A stretch of 32,321 nt of DNA from contig NZ_NAPS01000001.1 of the NCBI RefSeq assembly GCF_004323185.1, forward strand, positions 223,947 through 256,267, read 5' to 3'. The notes under the pieces were generated by a model, which worked only from the letters and a program-made list of their open reading frames with translations, had not been told where the DNA came from and ran no database searches. Source of the DNA: Westiellopsis prolifica IICB1. Lineage in GTDB: Bacteria > Cyanobacteriota > Cyanobacteriia > Cyanobacteriales > Nostocaceae. Below are positions 1 to 9,028 of the stretch, in pieces; positions within the stretch are counted from its first letter, which is position 1; every line of letters begins with the position of its first letter. The position numbers were made by a program, and so were the translations under genes.

Positions 1-3000
1 TTCTCGATAGCAATCACCCAGCCAGTACCACTGATTAGCTACATTATTATCTTTACCTAATTTTTGATATAGTTCGCGGCTTTGTTGATAGTAATTAATT
101 GCTAACTCATATTTTCCCCAATTTTGATAAGTTCTACCTATATGAAACAAAGCCAATGATTCATCTTGAAATTTCTTTATCTCTCTGGTAATAGTCAGCA
201 TTTGCTGAAAACAATCTAAAGCCTGCTCATACTTGCCATGTAACCTATGACAAACACCTCGATTTTGCCAAAAAATGAGAAAAGCCGATGGTTCAATATA
301 TCGAGCTAGTTTTTCAAAACATTCTTGATAAGAATCAATCGCTTTATCAAATGCTTCTTTTTCTTGATAAGAGGTAGCCAAAGACCAAGCAATATAAGGA
401 CTGATATGGCTATCTAACTTATCTTTTATCAATTCAAAAATCTCAATAGCTTTATCATATTTATCTTTCCGTACATAAGACATTGCCGTGATAAAGTTTA
501 ATGCTTTTTGACAACTTTCATCAGTGTTATAATTCTGACGACTATTTTCAAGAGCAGGTGTCATTTCGTCACCTAGTTCTTGAACCAAATCTCTCATACT
601 GCAAAACAGTGAAGGCTCTAATTGGTTAACAATCTCTGTCACACAATCAACTAATCCTGCTGATTCACCACAAGCAACATAAAGAATAGCAGTTCTTGCC
701 TTGACTCGAATTTCTTCAGACAGTGTTGAGTCGTTAGCTGCTTGTTTCAATAAATCTATAACTTCACCTTTTTGATAAAACAATTCAATTTTACGTAGCA
801 ATCTTAGTAATTGCTTAGTTGTATCATCCTCAAAATCGGCTTCTATTCCAAGATAGGTAATAACTAACTTGTGGATTGGTTTTTTGCGAATCACAATACT
901 ATTAATTTCAACTTCTGCAATCACCTGTCCTGCAAACAGTAAATCTCTCAGCTTGAATTCTACTTCTTTCAAGCTGCTTGCTGATTCATCCTCCTTCAAA
1001 TAGAGGATAACAGCATCATCAGATGTAGGATTTTTAATTTTTATCTCACCATGTTGCAGCACAGGTTGATAATTTTCCAAATTAACAAACAACTTCTCCG
1101 CTAACTTCTTAAATTGCGTAGAAAAATGACTTCCGTAATATCCCAAAGCTAGTAAAAGCGGCTCATTCCAACGTGGCTCGTAAAGATGTTTCTGAATTAG
1201 TTCCAATATCTCACTTTGGTCATTATCCGCAATATAACGTGCAGCAAAATACTCTTCAAATGTTAGATGCATAAAGCCGTAAACCCCAGGTGTTCTTTCT
1301 ACAAATAAACCTGTGGTTTCCCGCACTTTCCGTAAAAACTCCCCTACTGCTTGACCTACCGAGTCTGATTCGGGTTCTGTATCGTTTAATTCTGCCAGCT
1401 TGACTGCTAATTTCTCCTCCACTTCCGCCTGCGTTACCAAACCGGAAGGCTTCTCCTCATGCATCCAATACGCTAGAGGTGCTAAAAGTTCTACAACCTC
1501 GGTTTCTTTTAACACCACCCTTGGCGCATCGGGTAATTTCTTACTGAGTTGCCAATCTTCCGTCAAAGTTTGCACAGCCAACTCGTACAGTTTCACGCGA
1601 CGGTTAGGTAGGCGTTCTCCGTTACGGTGAATCAGCGCCAAAATAGTTAAAAGCAGAGGGTTTGCCGTTAACCGTTTCACACCCTCGTTGTCTTCAATTG
1701 CTTGTAAAATGTGCCGCGCCTGCTCATCTCCTCTCTTTTGCCATTGCTCCTCGCTAGCATCTGGCTGCTGTCCTTTTTCAACTGTTCGACACCAGCGATA
1801 CAGGAACCGTTCTACCTGTTCGCTGTCCATATCTTCAATAGTAAACTCCGCAAACCGACTACTGAGTTGCACATCGCGGTAGCCAGCAATACGGCTGGTA
1901 ATAACGAATTTGTTAGTGGGGAACATATCAACAAACTTGTTAATTCGTTCTACAATCTGTTTGCGGCTTTCTTGGTCAAATACCTCATCTAATCCATCCA
2001 ATAGCATCAAGCACTGTCCTTGATGCATTGCATCCAAGAGCAACGCCACCACCTCGGTTCCTATTTCTACCTCTGCTTGAAAATAAGCTTCCCACTGGCG
2101 GTAAAATTGACACAGATATTCAACTAAAGTTAACTCAGGTTGTTGTTTTAATTTTTCTGCATAATCAGCAATGCGGAAGAAAACAGGTAACAAGGTTTTA
2201 CCTAACTCTTTCTTCTTTTGATTCCCATTTACAAAATTATTTGCACTATTATCGTTGTTTTTATTCCCGGCTACATTATTATCAATATCATCGTCATCAA
2301 CAATAATTGTTTCCAAATGGTCTCTTTTTGCCGTTGCAAAATGCAGTGCTAAATAACGCAGGAGAGTAGTTTTTCCTGCACCAGGAGCGCCTAAAATCAC
2401 GCTATAGCAATTCTCTCGCACTGCCTCGGATAAATCTACCTTTTGCGTAACCTTTTTACTACTGGAAACTGATACTGATATTGATTCTTCAAACAGTGGT
2501 TCATAATAGCAGGGTTCATCCCAATCATCGTGACTAGAACCCATTCCCTTCAATTTACTACTGCTCTGAACTTGACGTACAGTCGCCACTTCAAGTTCGC
2601 TTTGGCTGCGTTCGTTCATATCTGTAACTTGTTGTCGCCATTGTGCTTGCAGGGAAACATAAATCTGGTCGAGAAAAATATCAACTTGGCGATTTACCTG
2701 CATCACACCGCTCATTTTTAGATAAGAATTCTCAGCAATTAACCAATCTAAATAGGGATAAAGTAAAGGATTGCGTGTTTCAAATTCCACAACCTTTTCT
2801 CGCCAATCCCAAAAATCTGGCGCACGCTGACGAAATTCATCTAAAAAATCTGCTTTATTCAGCCAAAAAATCAGTACTAAATTTATCCCAAATAACTCTT
2901 CTCTTCCCAAATTCAACTTTTTCATTTCTGTTACTAAGCGCGATTTCGGTAATAGATCAATTCCAAATGCCATTACCAATTTGCGCCCAGTTTGCGTATT

Positions 3001-3261
3001 TTGCTGCTTATGATCATCTAAGCTATACAGAAAATTATGGAAGGAGTTTTGACTATAAAAAAAGTTATCAATTTCAAAATTTTGTTCGCTGATTGCTAAA
3101 GATTCTTTTAGCTGTTTCACAACTGGATGTTGGGGACTACTTTCAGGTGCAATGGCAAAAATAATTGTCGTGCCGCTAGAAATTTCCAATACACTGACTA
3201 ATTTCTTTAATTCTGCTTTGTCAGCTTCTCTTAAAGAGTAATTGGAGTCGGGAGAAAGCAT
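1..3261 (-). CDS. NACHT NTPase with C-terminal TPR repeats (3' end outside window)
   Basis: The frame is open from an ATG at 3261 to the window edge, 1087 codons without a stop, so the C-terminus is missing. Residues 1-200 form an unassigned N-terminal region with a conserved-looking stretch, LIFWLNKADF then APDFWDWREKVVEF. A NACHT domain follows: Walker A GAPGAGKT at 291-298, Walker B LMLLDGLDEV at 418-427, then ITSRIAGYRD, ANPLLLTILALIHR and a GFMHLTFEEYFAARY motif. From about residue 915 the chain becomes helical repeats with TPR signatures (YDKAIEIFELIK, YEQALDCFQQM, YELAINYYQQS). NACHT proteins are STAND-class switches: a C-terminal sensor controls nucleotide-dependent oligomerisation that activates an effector. 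Whether the N-terminus is the effector or binds the upstream ATPase is inference. The ATPase gene ends 40 bp upstream on the same strand. Confidence 0.85.
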   Translation of the reverse strand, partial: MLSPDSNYSLREADKAELKKLVSVLEISSGTTIIFAIAPESSPQHPVVKQLKESLAISEQNFEIDNFFYSQNSFHNFLYSLDDHKQQNTQTGRKLVMAFGIDLLPKSRLVTEMKKLNLGREELFGINLVLIFWLNKADFLDEFRQRAPDFWDWREKVVEFETRNPLLYPYLDWLIAENSYLKMSGVMQVNRQVDIFLDQIYVSLQAQWRQQVTDMNERSQSELEVATVRQVQSSSKLKGMGSSHDDWDEPCYYEPLFEESISVSVSSSKKVTQKVDLSEAVRENCYSVILGAPGAGKTTLLRYLALHFATAKRDHLETIIVDDDDIDNNVAGNKNNDNSANNFVNGNQKKKELGKTLLPVFFRIADYAEKLKQQPELTLVEYLCQFYRQWEAYFQAEVEIGTEVVALLLDAMHQGQCLMLLDGLDEVFDQESRKQIVERINKFVDMFPTNKFVITSRIAGYRDVQLSSRFAEFTIEDMDSEQVERFLYRWCRTVEKGQQPDASEEQWQKRGDEQARHILQAIEDNEGVKRLTANPLLLTILALIHRNGERLPNRRVKLYELAVQTLTEDWQLSKKLPDAPRVVLKETEVVELLAPLAYWMHEEKPSGLVTQAEVEEKLAVKLAELNDTEPESDSVGQAVGEFLRKVRETTGLFVERTPGVYGFMHLTFEEYFAARYIADNDQSEILELIQKHLYEPRWNEPLLLALGYYGSHFSTQFKKLAEKLFVNLENYQPVLQHGEIKIKNPTSDDAVILYLKEDESASSLKEVEFKLRDLLFAGQVIAEVEINSIVIRKKPIHKLVITYLGIEADFEDDTTKQLLRLLRKIELFYQKGEVIDLLKQAANDSTLSEEIRVKARTAILYVACGESAGLVDCVTEIVNQLEPSLFCSMRDLVQELGDEMTPALENSRQNYNTDESCQKALNFITAMSYVRKDKYDKAIEIFELIKDKLDSHISPYIAWSLATSYQEKEAFDKAIDSYQECFEKLARYIEPSAFLIFWQNRGVCHRLHGKYEQALDCFQQMLTITREIKKFQDESLALFHIGRTYQNWGKYELAINYYQQSRELYQKLGKDNNVANQWYWLGDCYRE

Positions 3262-3301
3262 ATGCAATACCAGCTTCTAATTGATAATTGTTGATAGGAA
3301 G

Positions 3302-4606
3302 TCAGGCTTTAGTGTTATTAGCTGCTTGCCAGCGTTCTAAATCCTCTATCAAAATAGGATTAATATCAAACCAAGACTCTTGCTTTGAGTTGTAATAACC
3401 TAAGACTAATTTATTTTGTAAAAGTTCATCACAAATAATAAACTCACCTCTACCAGGTAAGCTGTGTGTCTTCGTCGTTAGTTTGCCAGTACAGTGAATT
3501 AAATCAAGTTCGAGATAGTGGTAATCGTTTAAATTATATTCTTTACGAACATCTCTAACTGCCTCTTTTGCTATTTCTAAATCTACTAAATTTAATCTAT
3601 TTCGCAACCCAATTTCACAAGCAGTACGTGCTAATCTCATTAAATCTCGCATCACACCACCGCTTTTTTCACAAATTAGATCCAACGCATCAGGATTAAA
3701 TAAACCCTTGTGGCTATCACCTAAACAATTAAGACGTTTGTTAATTACATTAATGAGAATTTTTCTACCATTGAAATTAGATTTACTTGTTGGGCATAAA
3801 TTTTCATCACATTCAAAAACCGGAGGATTATTTAAATCTAGGCATTTTTGAAAGCTTTCCATTGGCTGACGAAAGTTCGGAGAATATCGCAAGGCAATGG
3901 GAATAGAATAGATAATATGACAGTTTAACTCTGTTAGTAGCGAACTAGAAAACATCTCCAAAGCCGTGCCAAATTCATGCCGATCCAAACCATCAACAAT
4001 AATCAGTAACTTTTGTCGTGTTTCTTTTTCTGCTGCGTCTATAATGTTATTAACTCGGTTAATGATCTCACTTAATAAAGGTCGAATATTAAGAGCTTTT
4101 GTGACTTCTCTGGTTAAACCACGTTTGAGAATTATACCTGCTTTCTCGATAAAATCAGGCATTTTTAAGCCTTCGGAATGGCTACCTTTATCCTGATAAA
4201 CTACAGTTTCCAGACTACTTTGCAAAGCTTCTAGTAACTTATCTTTTTTAAATAACCAATTAGACTTAATAGCTTGACGTGCAATTTCTAACCCTATTAA
4301 TACTACTACTTCTGCATAGCCAATATTGTAACGATCCAACGCCATTTGTGTATCTATCCAGATAACCTTATGACTATCATCTAACCTTTGTTGCAGTCGC
4401 CGCAGTTCTGTAGTTTTCCCCCCACCCCGATGACCTGCTAGTAAAAATTTTGCTGGATCATCTTCCATTACCAATAAGCTAACAAGCTTATCTACAGGAC
4501 TATTCTCTCTCTGAACATAAAAATTTTGCAGTTTTTCAGGTGTAGCAAGAGGTTCTTCTGGCTTGAATAACTGGTAGGCAGTTGTCCAAAAATTGGTATT
4601 GCTCAT
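3302..4606 (-). CDS. P-loop ATPase (AAA/STAND-like) paired with NACHT-TPR protein
   Basis: 434 residues, with an ATG start at 4606. A clear Walker A, GHRGGGKTT, lies at 58-66 and a Walker B, LLIIVDGLDR, at 200-209. Between them is a variable helical stretch, and after them a segment (IIYSIPIALRY, then KSGGVMRDLMRLARTAC at about 314-330) that resembles the sensor/lid part of ORC/CDC6- or STAND-like ATPases. There is no signal peptide and no membrane segment. It is the first gene of a tight two-gene unit with the NACHT-TPR gene. This arrangement suggests the two products work together, for example with the ATPase loading or gating the NACHT protein, but nothing in the sequence proves that. I do not recognise a named family. 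Confidence 0.8.
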   Translation of the reverse strand: MSNTNFWTTAYQLFKPEEPLATPEKLQNFYVQRENSPVDKLVSLLVMEDDPAKFLLAGHRGGGKTTELRRLQQRLDDSHKVIWIDTQMALDRYNIGYAEVVVLIGLEIARQAIKSNWLFKKDKLLEALQSSLETVVYQDKGSHSEGLKMPDFIEKAGIILKRGLTREVTKALNIRPLLSEIINRVNNIIDAAEKETRQKLLIIVDGLDRHEFGTALEMFSSSLLTELNCHIIYSIPIALRYSPNFRQPMESFQKCLDLNNPPVFECDENLCPTSKSNFNGRKILINVINKRLNCLGDSHKGLFNPDALDLICEKSGGVMRDLMRLARTACEIGLRNRLNLVDLEIAKEAVRDVRKEYNLNDYHYLELDLIHCTGKLTTKTHSLPGRGEFIICDELLQNKLVLGYYNSKQESWFDINPILIEDLERWQAANNTKA

Positions 4607-4762
4607 GCTAAAAGTAAGGCTATGTTCTAAATAATACTTTTTAGTATTAGTATATATAATAGATAGGCTGCAAGCATTACTACACAGGATTATCTTAAAG
4701 TTTTGATATCAAAGTGTTACTTCCAAACAAATAACAACTAACAATTAGCAAAAAATAATTTC

Positions 4763-4768
4763 GAGGAG
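4763..4768 (+). promoter_or_regulatory. Ribosome binding site of the SIMPL-domain gene
   Basis: GAGGAG lies 9 bases before the ATG at 4778. This supports that start over the shorter overlapping frame beginning at 4792. Confidence 0.6.
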
Positions 4769-4777
4769 TGAAATCTG

Positions 4778-5524
4778 ATGCATAAACCCGCTTGGTTGGG
4801 TTCTCAGTTATTAACTGGGAACTTATGGAAGACTTTATTTTTAGGTGTACTTGTGTGTGTCACCTTTTCCCAGCCTGTGCTAGCACAAGAGAAACAAAGG
4901 ATGTTACGCACTCTCACAGTTACTGGTCGTGGGGTAGAAGCAATTCCTGCTACTCTAGCTCAAGTGATATTAGGTGTAGAGATACAGGCTAAAACAGCCC
5001 AGGAAGCACAACAAGAGGCTGCTCGCAGGTCATCCGCTGTGGTAGCATTGCTCAAGAGCCGTAATGTGGATAAATTACAAACTACTGGCATTACTCTTAA
5101 TGCAGTATATAGTTATAAAGATAACATTCAGCGTTTGACTGGTTATAGTGCTAGTAATACTGTGAGTTTCCGTATAGGTACTGACAAAGCTGGTTCGTTG
5201 TTAGATGAAGCCGTCAAAGCTGGTGCAACGCAGATTAATGGTATTAGTTTTGTAGCTACTGATGAGGCGATCGCACAAGCCCAAAAGCAAGCACTCAAAG
5301 AAGCTACCCAAGAGGCTCAACAGCAAGCTGATGCTGTTTTTAGTGCTTTAGATTTCCAGCGTAAAGAAGTAGTGAACATTCAAGTTAACGGTGCAAGCAC
5401 TACACCACCACCGCCACGTCCTATGATGAGTGCAGAAGTAGCAAAGGTAGGAGGTGCTTCCACCCCTGTTGAAGGTGGTGAACAGCAGGTAGAAGCATCG
5501 GTGACGTTGGAAATTAGTTATTAG
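4778..5524 (+). CDS. SIMPL-domain (DUF541) exported protein
   Basis: 248 residues. The N-terminus has a signal peptide: a positively charged start, a hydrophobic run at about 20-33, and a likely cleavage after VLA at about residue 36. The rest matches the SIMPL/DUF541 family: LTVTGRGVEAIPATLAQV near the start of the mature chain, many Ala/Gln-rich helices (EAQQEAARRSSAVVALL), and the TDEAIAQAQKQAL pattern. Family members are periplasmic or outer-membrane-associated and form ring oligomers; their role is poorly defined (oxidative stress is reported for some). A Pro-rich stretch, TTPPPPRP, lies near residue 210. The stop codon is fused to a heptamer array. The gene stands alone on the plus strand, divergent from the ATPase gene. 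Confidence 0.85.
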   Translation: MHKPAWLGSQLLTGNLWKTLFLGVLVCVTFSQPVLAQEKQRMLRTLTVTGRGVEAIPATLAQVILGVEIQAKTAQEAQQEAARRSSAVVALLKSRNVDKLQTTGITLNAVYSYKDNIQRLTGYSASNTVSFRIGTDKAGSLLDEAVKAGATQINGISFVATDEAIAQAQKQALKEATQEAQQQADAVFSALDFQRKEVVNIQVNGASTTPPPPRPMMSAEVAKVGGASTPVEGGEQQVEASVTLEISY

Positions 5525-5557
5525 TCAAGGGTCAAGGGTCAAGGGTCAAGGGTCAAT
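5524..5557 (+). repeat. Heptamer tandem repeat (GTCAAGG)n, STRR type
   Basis: Nearly five copies of GTCAAGG start at the G of the preceding TAG stop. Degenerate direct repeats follow up to 5618 (CTCTGAA twice, GGACTCTTGAC twice). Short tandemly repeated repetitive sequences of 7 bp are a known feature of heterocystous cyanobacteria. Confidence 0.85.
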
Positions 5558-5620
5558 TTGGAATTTTCTAGACTCTGAACTCTGAACAATGGACTCTTGA
5601 CGATGGACTCTTGACCAATA

Positions 5621-5983
5621 TTAAAAATTATCAGGATTATGATCCATCATCTCTGCTTCATCCCGCTTGGAACCTAGTAAATCTAGTTGATCTACTCTAA
5701 TTACTGGGGAAGAACGCAAAGCGCCGGTGGTGCGATCGTTCCAAGTGTCAAACTTTAGGGAACCTTTGACTCCGATCAAACTTCCTTTACGCACAAACCG
5801 ACCGGCGATTTCCGCAGTATTTCCCCATAGTTCCAAGTTAAACCAATCAGGTTCATCACTACTGCGCGATCGCCGCCTCACTGCCAGTGTTAATTTACAT
5901 TTGACACTACCACTATCTTCAAAATACTTCATATCTGGGTCGCCGCCTACACGACCAACTAGGGTGACGATATTAATACTCAT
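5621..5983 (-). CDS. ssb: Single-stranded DNA-binding protein
   Basis: 120 residues forming one OB-fold: MSINIVTLVGRVGGDPDMKY at the start, then WFNLELWGNTAEIAGRFVRKG and GVKGSLKF. SSB coats single-stranded DNA during replication, repair and recombination. The protein is short for the family, with almost no flexible linker. The C-terminus (EAEMMDHNPDNF) is acidic and ends in Phe, a reduced version of the acidic tip that recruits partner proteins. It is divergent from mreB, an arrangement I recall from Anabaena/Nostoc genomes. Confidence 0.93.
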   Translation of the reverse strand: MSINIVTLVGRVGGDPDMKYFEDSGSVKCKLTLAVRRRSRSSDEPDWFNLELWGNTAEIAGRFVRKGSLIGVKGSLKFDTWNDRTTGALRSSPVIRVDQLDLLGSKRDEAEMMDHNPDNF

Positions 5984-6317
5984 GGTTATTGCCTTTCAGT
6001 ACAAAAGTACTCATCACACAATGATTTTTATGATAACTAAAATTATCAAGCCATAAAAACTATGTTAAATAATTAACAATTATAATTACTGACTATAATG
6101 ATAAAAATTACTCTTTTTTCATTACAAAAGCGTACGGATATGCGCCTACGATCAGAGAATATAAAACAGTAGTAGCAACTAATAAACAAAAGATTCCCAA
6201 AACTTATACAAAATATAGTCTGCTTTACTAGACTGCGGTCAAAAAAAGTAATAGAATCCTGCACAATTCTCTCTCACGTTAGTAGTCAAAAGTATCGAAA
6301 TAGGGGGCAAAAAACGC
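5984..6317. other. Divergent ssb / mreB intergenic region
   Basis: 334 AT-rich bases that should hold the promoters of both ssb and mreB. A short minus-strand frame (6073-6264) has no recognisable content and I do not regard it as a gene. A TAGAAT at 6252-6257 could be a -10 element for mreB, but I see no convincing -35 element. Confidence 0.4.
6303..6307 (+). promoter_or_regulatory. Ribosome binding site supporting the GTG start of mreB
   Basis: GGGGG lies 10 bases before GTG at 6318. The next in-frame ATG lies inside the conserved DMGIDLGTAN motif and would remove the conserved N-terminus, so the GTG start is preferred. Confidence 0.5.
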
Positions 6318-7361
6318 GTGGGCCTTTTCAGTAAGTTTTCCTTATCGCGAGATATGGGTATCGACCTCGGTACCGCCAATACCCTAGTGTATGTATCTGG
6401 TAAAGGTATTGTTCTTCAAGAACCATCAGTAGTTGCCATCGATCAAAACGAAAAGGTAGCACTGGCGGTAGGAGAAGATGCCAAAAAAATGCTTGGTCGA
6501 ACACCTGGAAATGTGATTGCTCTGCGCCCCTTGCGCGATGGCGTAATTGCTGATTTCGATACAGCCGAACTCATGCTCAAAAGTTTTATACAGCGTGTCA
6601 ATGAGGGTAAATCACTAGTACTACCCCGAATTGTCATCGGTATACCCAGTGGTGTCACAGGTGTAGAAAGACGAGCTGTCATGGATGCAGCTACACAAGC
6701 AGGTGCCAGAGAAGTTTACTTAATAGACGAACCTGTTGCAGCAGCGATTGGAGCGGGATTACCCGTAGCCGAACCAACTGGCAACATGATCATTGATATT
6801 GGTGGTGGTACTACAGAAGTAGCAGTACTGAGTCTTCAGGGTACAGTACTGAGTGAATCAGTCCGTATTGCCGGAGATGAACTGACAGAATCAATTATGC
6901 AGTATATGAAGAAAGTTCATAACCTGGTCATCGGGGAACGTACTGCTGAGGATATTAAGATTCGTATTGGTTCGGCCTATCCGATTCACGATGAAGATGA
7001 TTTGATGATGGAAGTCCGAGGTTTACACTTACTTTCTGGTTTACCACGTACTGTAACCATCAAAGGAGCCGAAATTCGTGAAAGTATGTCAGAACCGCTA
7101 TCAGTAATCATTGAAGCTGTGAAGCGGACTCTGGAACGTACACCTCCAGAACTAGCAGCAGACATCATTGACCGAGGCATTATGCTAGCAGGAGGCGGCG
7201 CTTTGCTAAAAGGACTAGATACCTTAATTAGCCATGAAACCGGGATTGTAACCCACGTTGCTGCCGATCCCCTATGCTGTGTTGTATTGGGTACAGGTCG
7301 TGTTTTAGAAAATTTCAAACAGCTAGAACGAGTTTTTAGTGGACGTTCCCGGAACATGTAA
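6318..7361 (+). CDS. mreB: Rod shape-determining actin homologue MreB
   Basis: 347 residues with a GTG start. It has the actin-fold phosphate-binding motifs: DMGIDLGTANTLVYV near the N-terminus, IDIGGGTTEVAVLSL for phosphate 2, and MLAGGGALLKGLD near the C-terminus. It also has the bacterial MreB stretches PSGVTGVERRAV and IDEPVAAAIGAGLPV. MreB polymerises on the inner face of the cytoplasmic membrane and positions the elongasome that makes peptidoglycan. Its length is normal for the family. It is the first gene of an mreB-mreC-mreD cluster; the gaps of 77 and 87 bp are compatible with co-transcription. Confidence 0.97.
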   Translation: MGLFSKFSLSRDMGIDLGTANTLVYVSGKGIVLQEPSVVAIDQNEKVALAVGEDAKKMLGRTPGNVIALRPLRDGVIADFDTAELMLKSFIQRVNEGKSLVLPRIVIGIPSGVTGVERRAVMDAATQAGAREVYLIDEPVAAAIGAGLPVAEPTGNMIIDIGGGTTEVAVLSLQGTVLSESVRIAGDELTESIMQYMKKVHNLVIGERTAEDIKIRIGSAYPIHDEDDLMMEVRGLHLLSGLPRTVTIKGAEIRESMSEPLSVIIEAVKRTLERTPPELAADIIDRGIMLAGGGALLKGLDTLISHETGIVTHVAADPLCCVVLGTGRVLENFKQLERVFSGRSRNM

Positions 7362-7438
7362 TCAAAATAAACAATCCAAGAATTGGGTTGGTAAATAATT
7401 CAATGTTGTTAATATTATACGGCTAGATAAAGGTATAT

Positions 7439-8227
7439 ATGTTTACAGCGCGTCGCTGGTGGGAGCATAAAGGATTCCACATTGGGCTACTGTCTCTAAT
7501 AGTTGGTGGAGCTTGGGTACTTAGACAAACTCAAGGAGCTTTGTTACTGGAAATTTATCAGGGCGTTACCAGCCAGTTCCAGATTTTGCAGCCAGGATCA
7601 ACTCCAGAAGAACGGTTGAAAGATTCTCGTGTATTAGAATTAGAAGCCCAAATTACAGAATTAGAAAACCAGAATAAAAAGCTACAACAGTTGTTGGGTT
7701 ACGTTGAAAAAGAGCAACTGTCATCGCGTCCAATCCCAGCACGAGTGGTCGGACGGAGTGCGGACAATTGGTGGCAACAAGTAATTATCAACCGGGGTAG
7801 TCAGGCGGGAATTCAAGAAGGTTTTGTAGTCAAGGCTGAAGGTGGCTTAGTCGGTCTAGTAGAAAATGTCACTCCTAATACTAGCCGCGTGTTATTAATC
7901 AGTGACATGAAAAGTAAGGTGGGTATAAGTATTAGCCGTACTGGAGCGAAGGGAGTTTTGCGGGGTGATGCTTCCGCAGAAGCAGTACTGGAGTTTTATG
8001 AAAAAGTTCCCAACGTTAAACCTGGTGATGTAATTGTTACATCGACTTATAGCCAAAAGTTTCCCTCTGGTTTGGCAATCGGAAGAATTAAATCTTTAGA
8101 TTTAAAGAAACTGCCAGCATCCGTGGCGAAAGTAGAACTATTTCCACCAATTCGTTCTTTGGATTGGGTAACTGTATATCCCAAACCAGAAAATCCACAA
8201 CTAGAAAATCCACAATCACAAAAATAA
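7439..8227 (+). CDS. mreC: Rod shape-determining protein MreC
   Basis: 262 residues. A short cytoplasmic N-terminus (MFTARRWWEHKG) is followed by one membrane helix at about 15-32. A coiled coil comes next (about 60-95; SRVLELEAQITELENQNKKL) and then the beta-rich MreC domain (VVGRSADNWWQQVIINRGSQ, GFVVKAEGGLVGLV, VLLISDMKSKVG). MreC is a bitopic membrane protein that links MreB filaments to periplasmic cell-wall synthases. The C-terminal tail carries a small repeat (PENPQLENPQSQK). It lies between mreB and mreD in the usual order. Confidence 0.94.
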   Translation: MFTARRWWEHKGFHIGLLSLIVGGAWVLRQTQGALLLEIYQGVTSQFQILQPGSTPEERLKDSRVLELEAQITELENQNKKLQQLLGYVEKEQLSSRPIPARVVGRSADNWWQQVIINRGSQAGIQEGFVVKAEGGLVGLVENVTPNTSRVLLISDMKSKVGISISRTGAKGVLRGDASAEAVLEFYEKVPNVKPGDVIVTSTYSQKFPSGLAIGRIKSLDLKKLPASVAKVELFPPIRSLDWVTVYPKPENPQLENPQSQK

Positions 8228-8243
8228 GGGTGTAGACGCCCTT
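8226..8243 (+). terminator. Hairpin between mreC and mreD (possible attenuator)
   Basis: The arms AAGGGTG and CGCCCTT (one G-T pair) enclose a 4-base TAGA loop and overlap the mreC stop codon. There is no U-run after it, so it may be an mRNA stability or attenuation element rather than a full terminator. Confidence 0.3.
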
Positions 8244-8314
8244 TAAACGGATTACATTAGGGGTGAATTTTATATGTATTTTTGTGTAGTTTGCACATGA
8301 GTGTTTAATAAAAA

Positions 8315-8935
8315 ATGAAAATTCCTGGATTTCGGGGTGGCAGGCAAAATAAGCCAAGATCGCGATCGCGAAAATCTATAATTAAAATCAACCCGATTTC
8401 ACGTTGGCATCCCCGCCTGCGACTACTGGTAAATTGGGCTGTGATTTTTGGATCTGTGCTTTTCTGCTTGCTGATGCTGCTGACTCGTCTTCCTGGCATG
8501 GAACTATTAGGTATTGGTCCTAATTGGTTATTAATTTGGGTGGTAGCTTGGAGTGTGAAACGTACAGCTTTCCAAGGCGTATTCGCGGGCATAATCTTGG
8601 GTTTACTTCAAGATGCGATGACATCACCCGACCCCACTCATGCACTCAGTCTGGCAGTAGTAGGAGGTATCACAGCTTTGCTGCAAAAACAACGTTTTAT
8701 TCAAGAAGATTTTATTTCAATCGCTTTAATTGTCTTTGGAATGGCAGTTTTGGTGGAAACAATCTTTGCTGTACAGTTGGTTTTAATGCGCGATCGCAAT
8801 GCAGTAGACATCTGGAGTTATTACCAAAAGGTCGCCCTTGCCTCTGCTATAGTCAGTAGTCTCTGGGCGCCAGTGGTTTATTTTCCTCTGAATCGTTGGT
8901 GGCAACAACTCAAATTAGCCGAGCAACAATCTTAA
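8315..8935 (+). CDS. mreD: Rod shape-determining protein MreD
   Basis: 206 residues. A basic cytoplasmic N-terminus of about 45 residues is followed by about five hydrophobic segments (for example WAVIFGSVLFCLLMLL, NWLLIWVVAWSV, GVFAGIILGLLQDAM, ISIALIVFGMAVLV). The GLLQDAMTSPDP motif after an aromatic-rich helix is typical of MreD. MreD is the polytopic membrane partner of MreC in the elongasome. Assignment rests on topology, on this motif and on its position as third gene after mreB-mreC. The Arg-rich start (RQNKPRSRSRKS) is longer than in many MreD proteins. Confidence 0.9.
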   Translation: MKIPGFRGGRQNKPRSRSRKSIIKINPISRWHPRLRLLVNWAVIFGSVLFCLLMLLTRLPGMELLGIGPNWLLIWVVAWSVKRTAFQGVFAGIILGLLQDAMTSPDPTHALSLAVVGGITALLQKQRFIQEDFISIALIVFGMAVLVETIFAVQLVLMRDRNAVDIWSYYQKVALASAIVSSLWAPVVYFPLNRWWQQLKLAEQQS

Positions 8936-9028
8936 AATAGTTAAAATCAAGTTGCTTCATTTACCACCTCTGGCAAGATAGATTAAAGCTAGAGTTGAAA
9001 TATTAGGGCTTAAGAAAATTAAAAATTT

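Noticed and set aside
1400-3092. Several plus-strand frames across the first 3 kb
   Set aside because: They lie antisense to a continuous 1087-codon frame with clear NACHT and TPR motifs.
6073-6264. 63-residue minus-strand frame between ssb and mreB
   Set aside because: Low-complexity, AT-driven composition in a promoter region. No start signal and no recognisable family.
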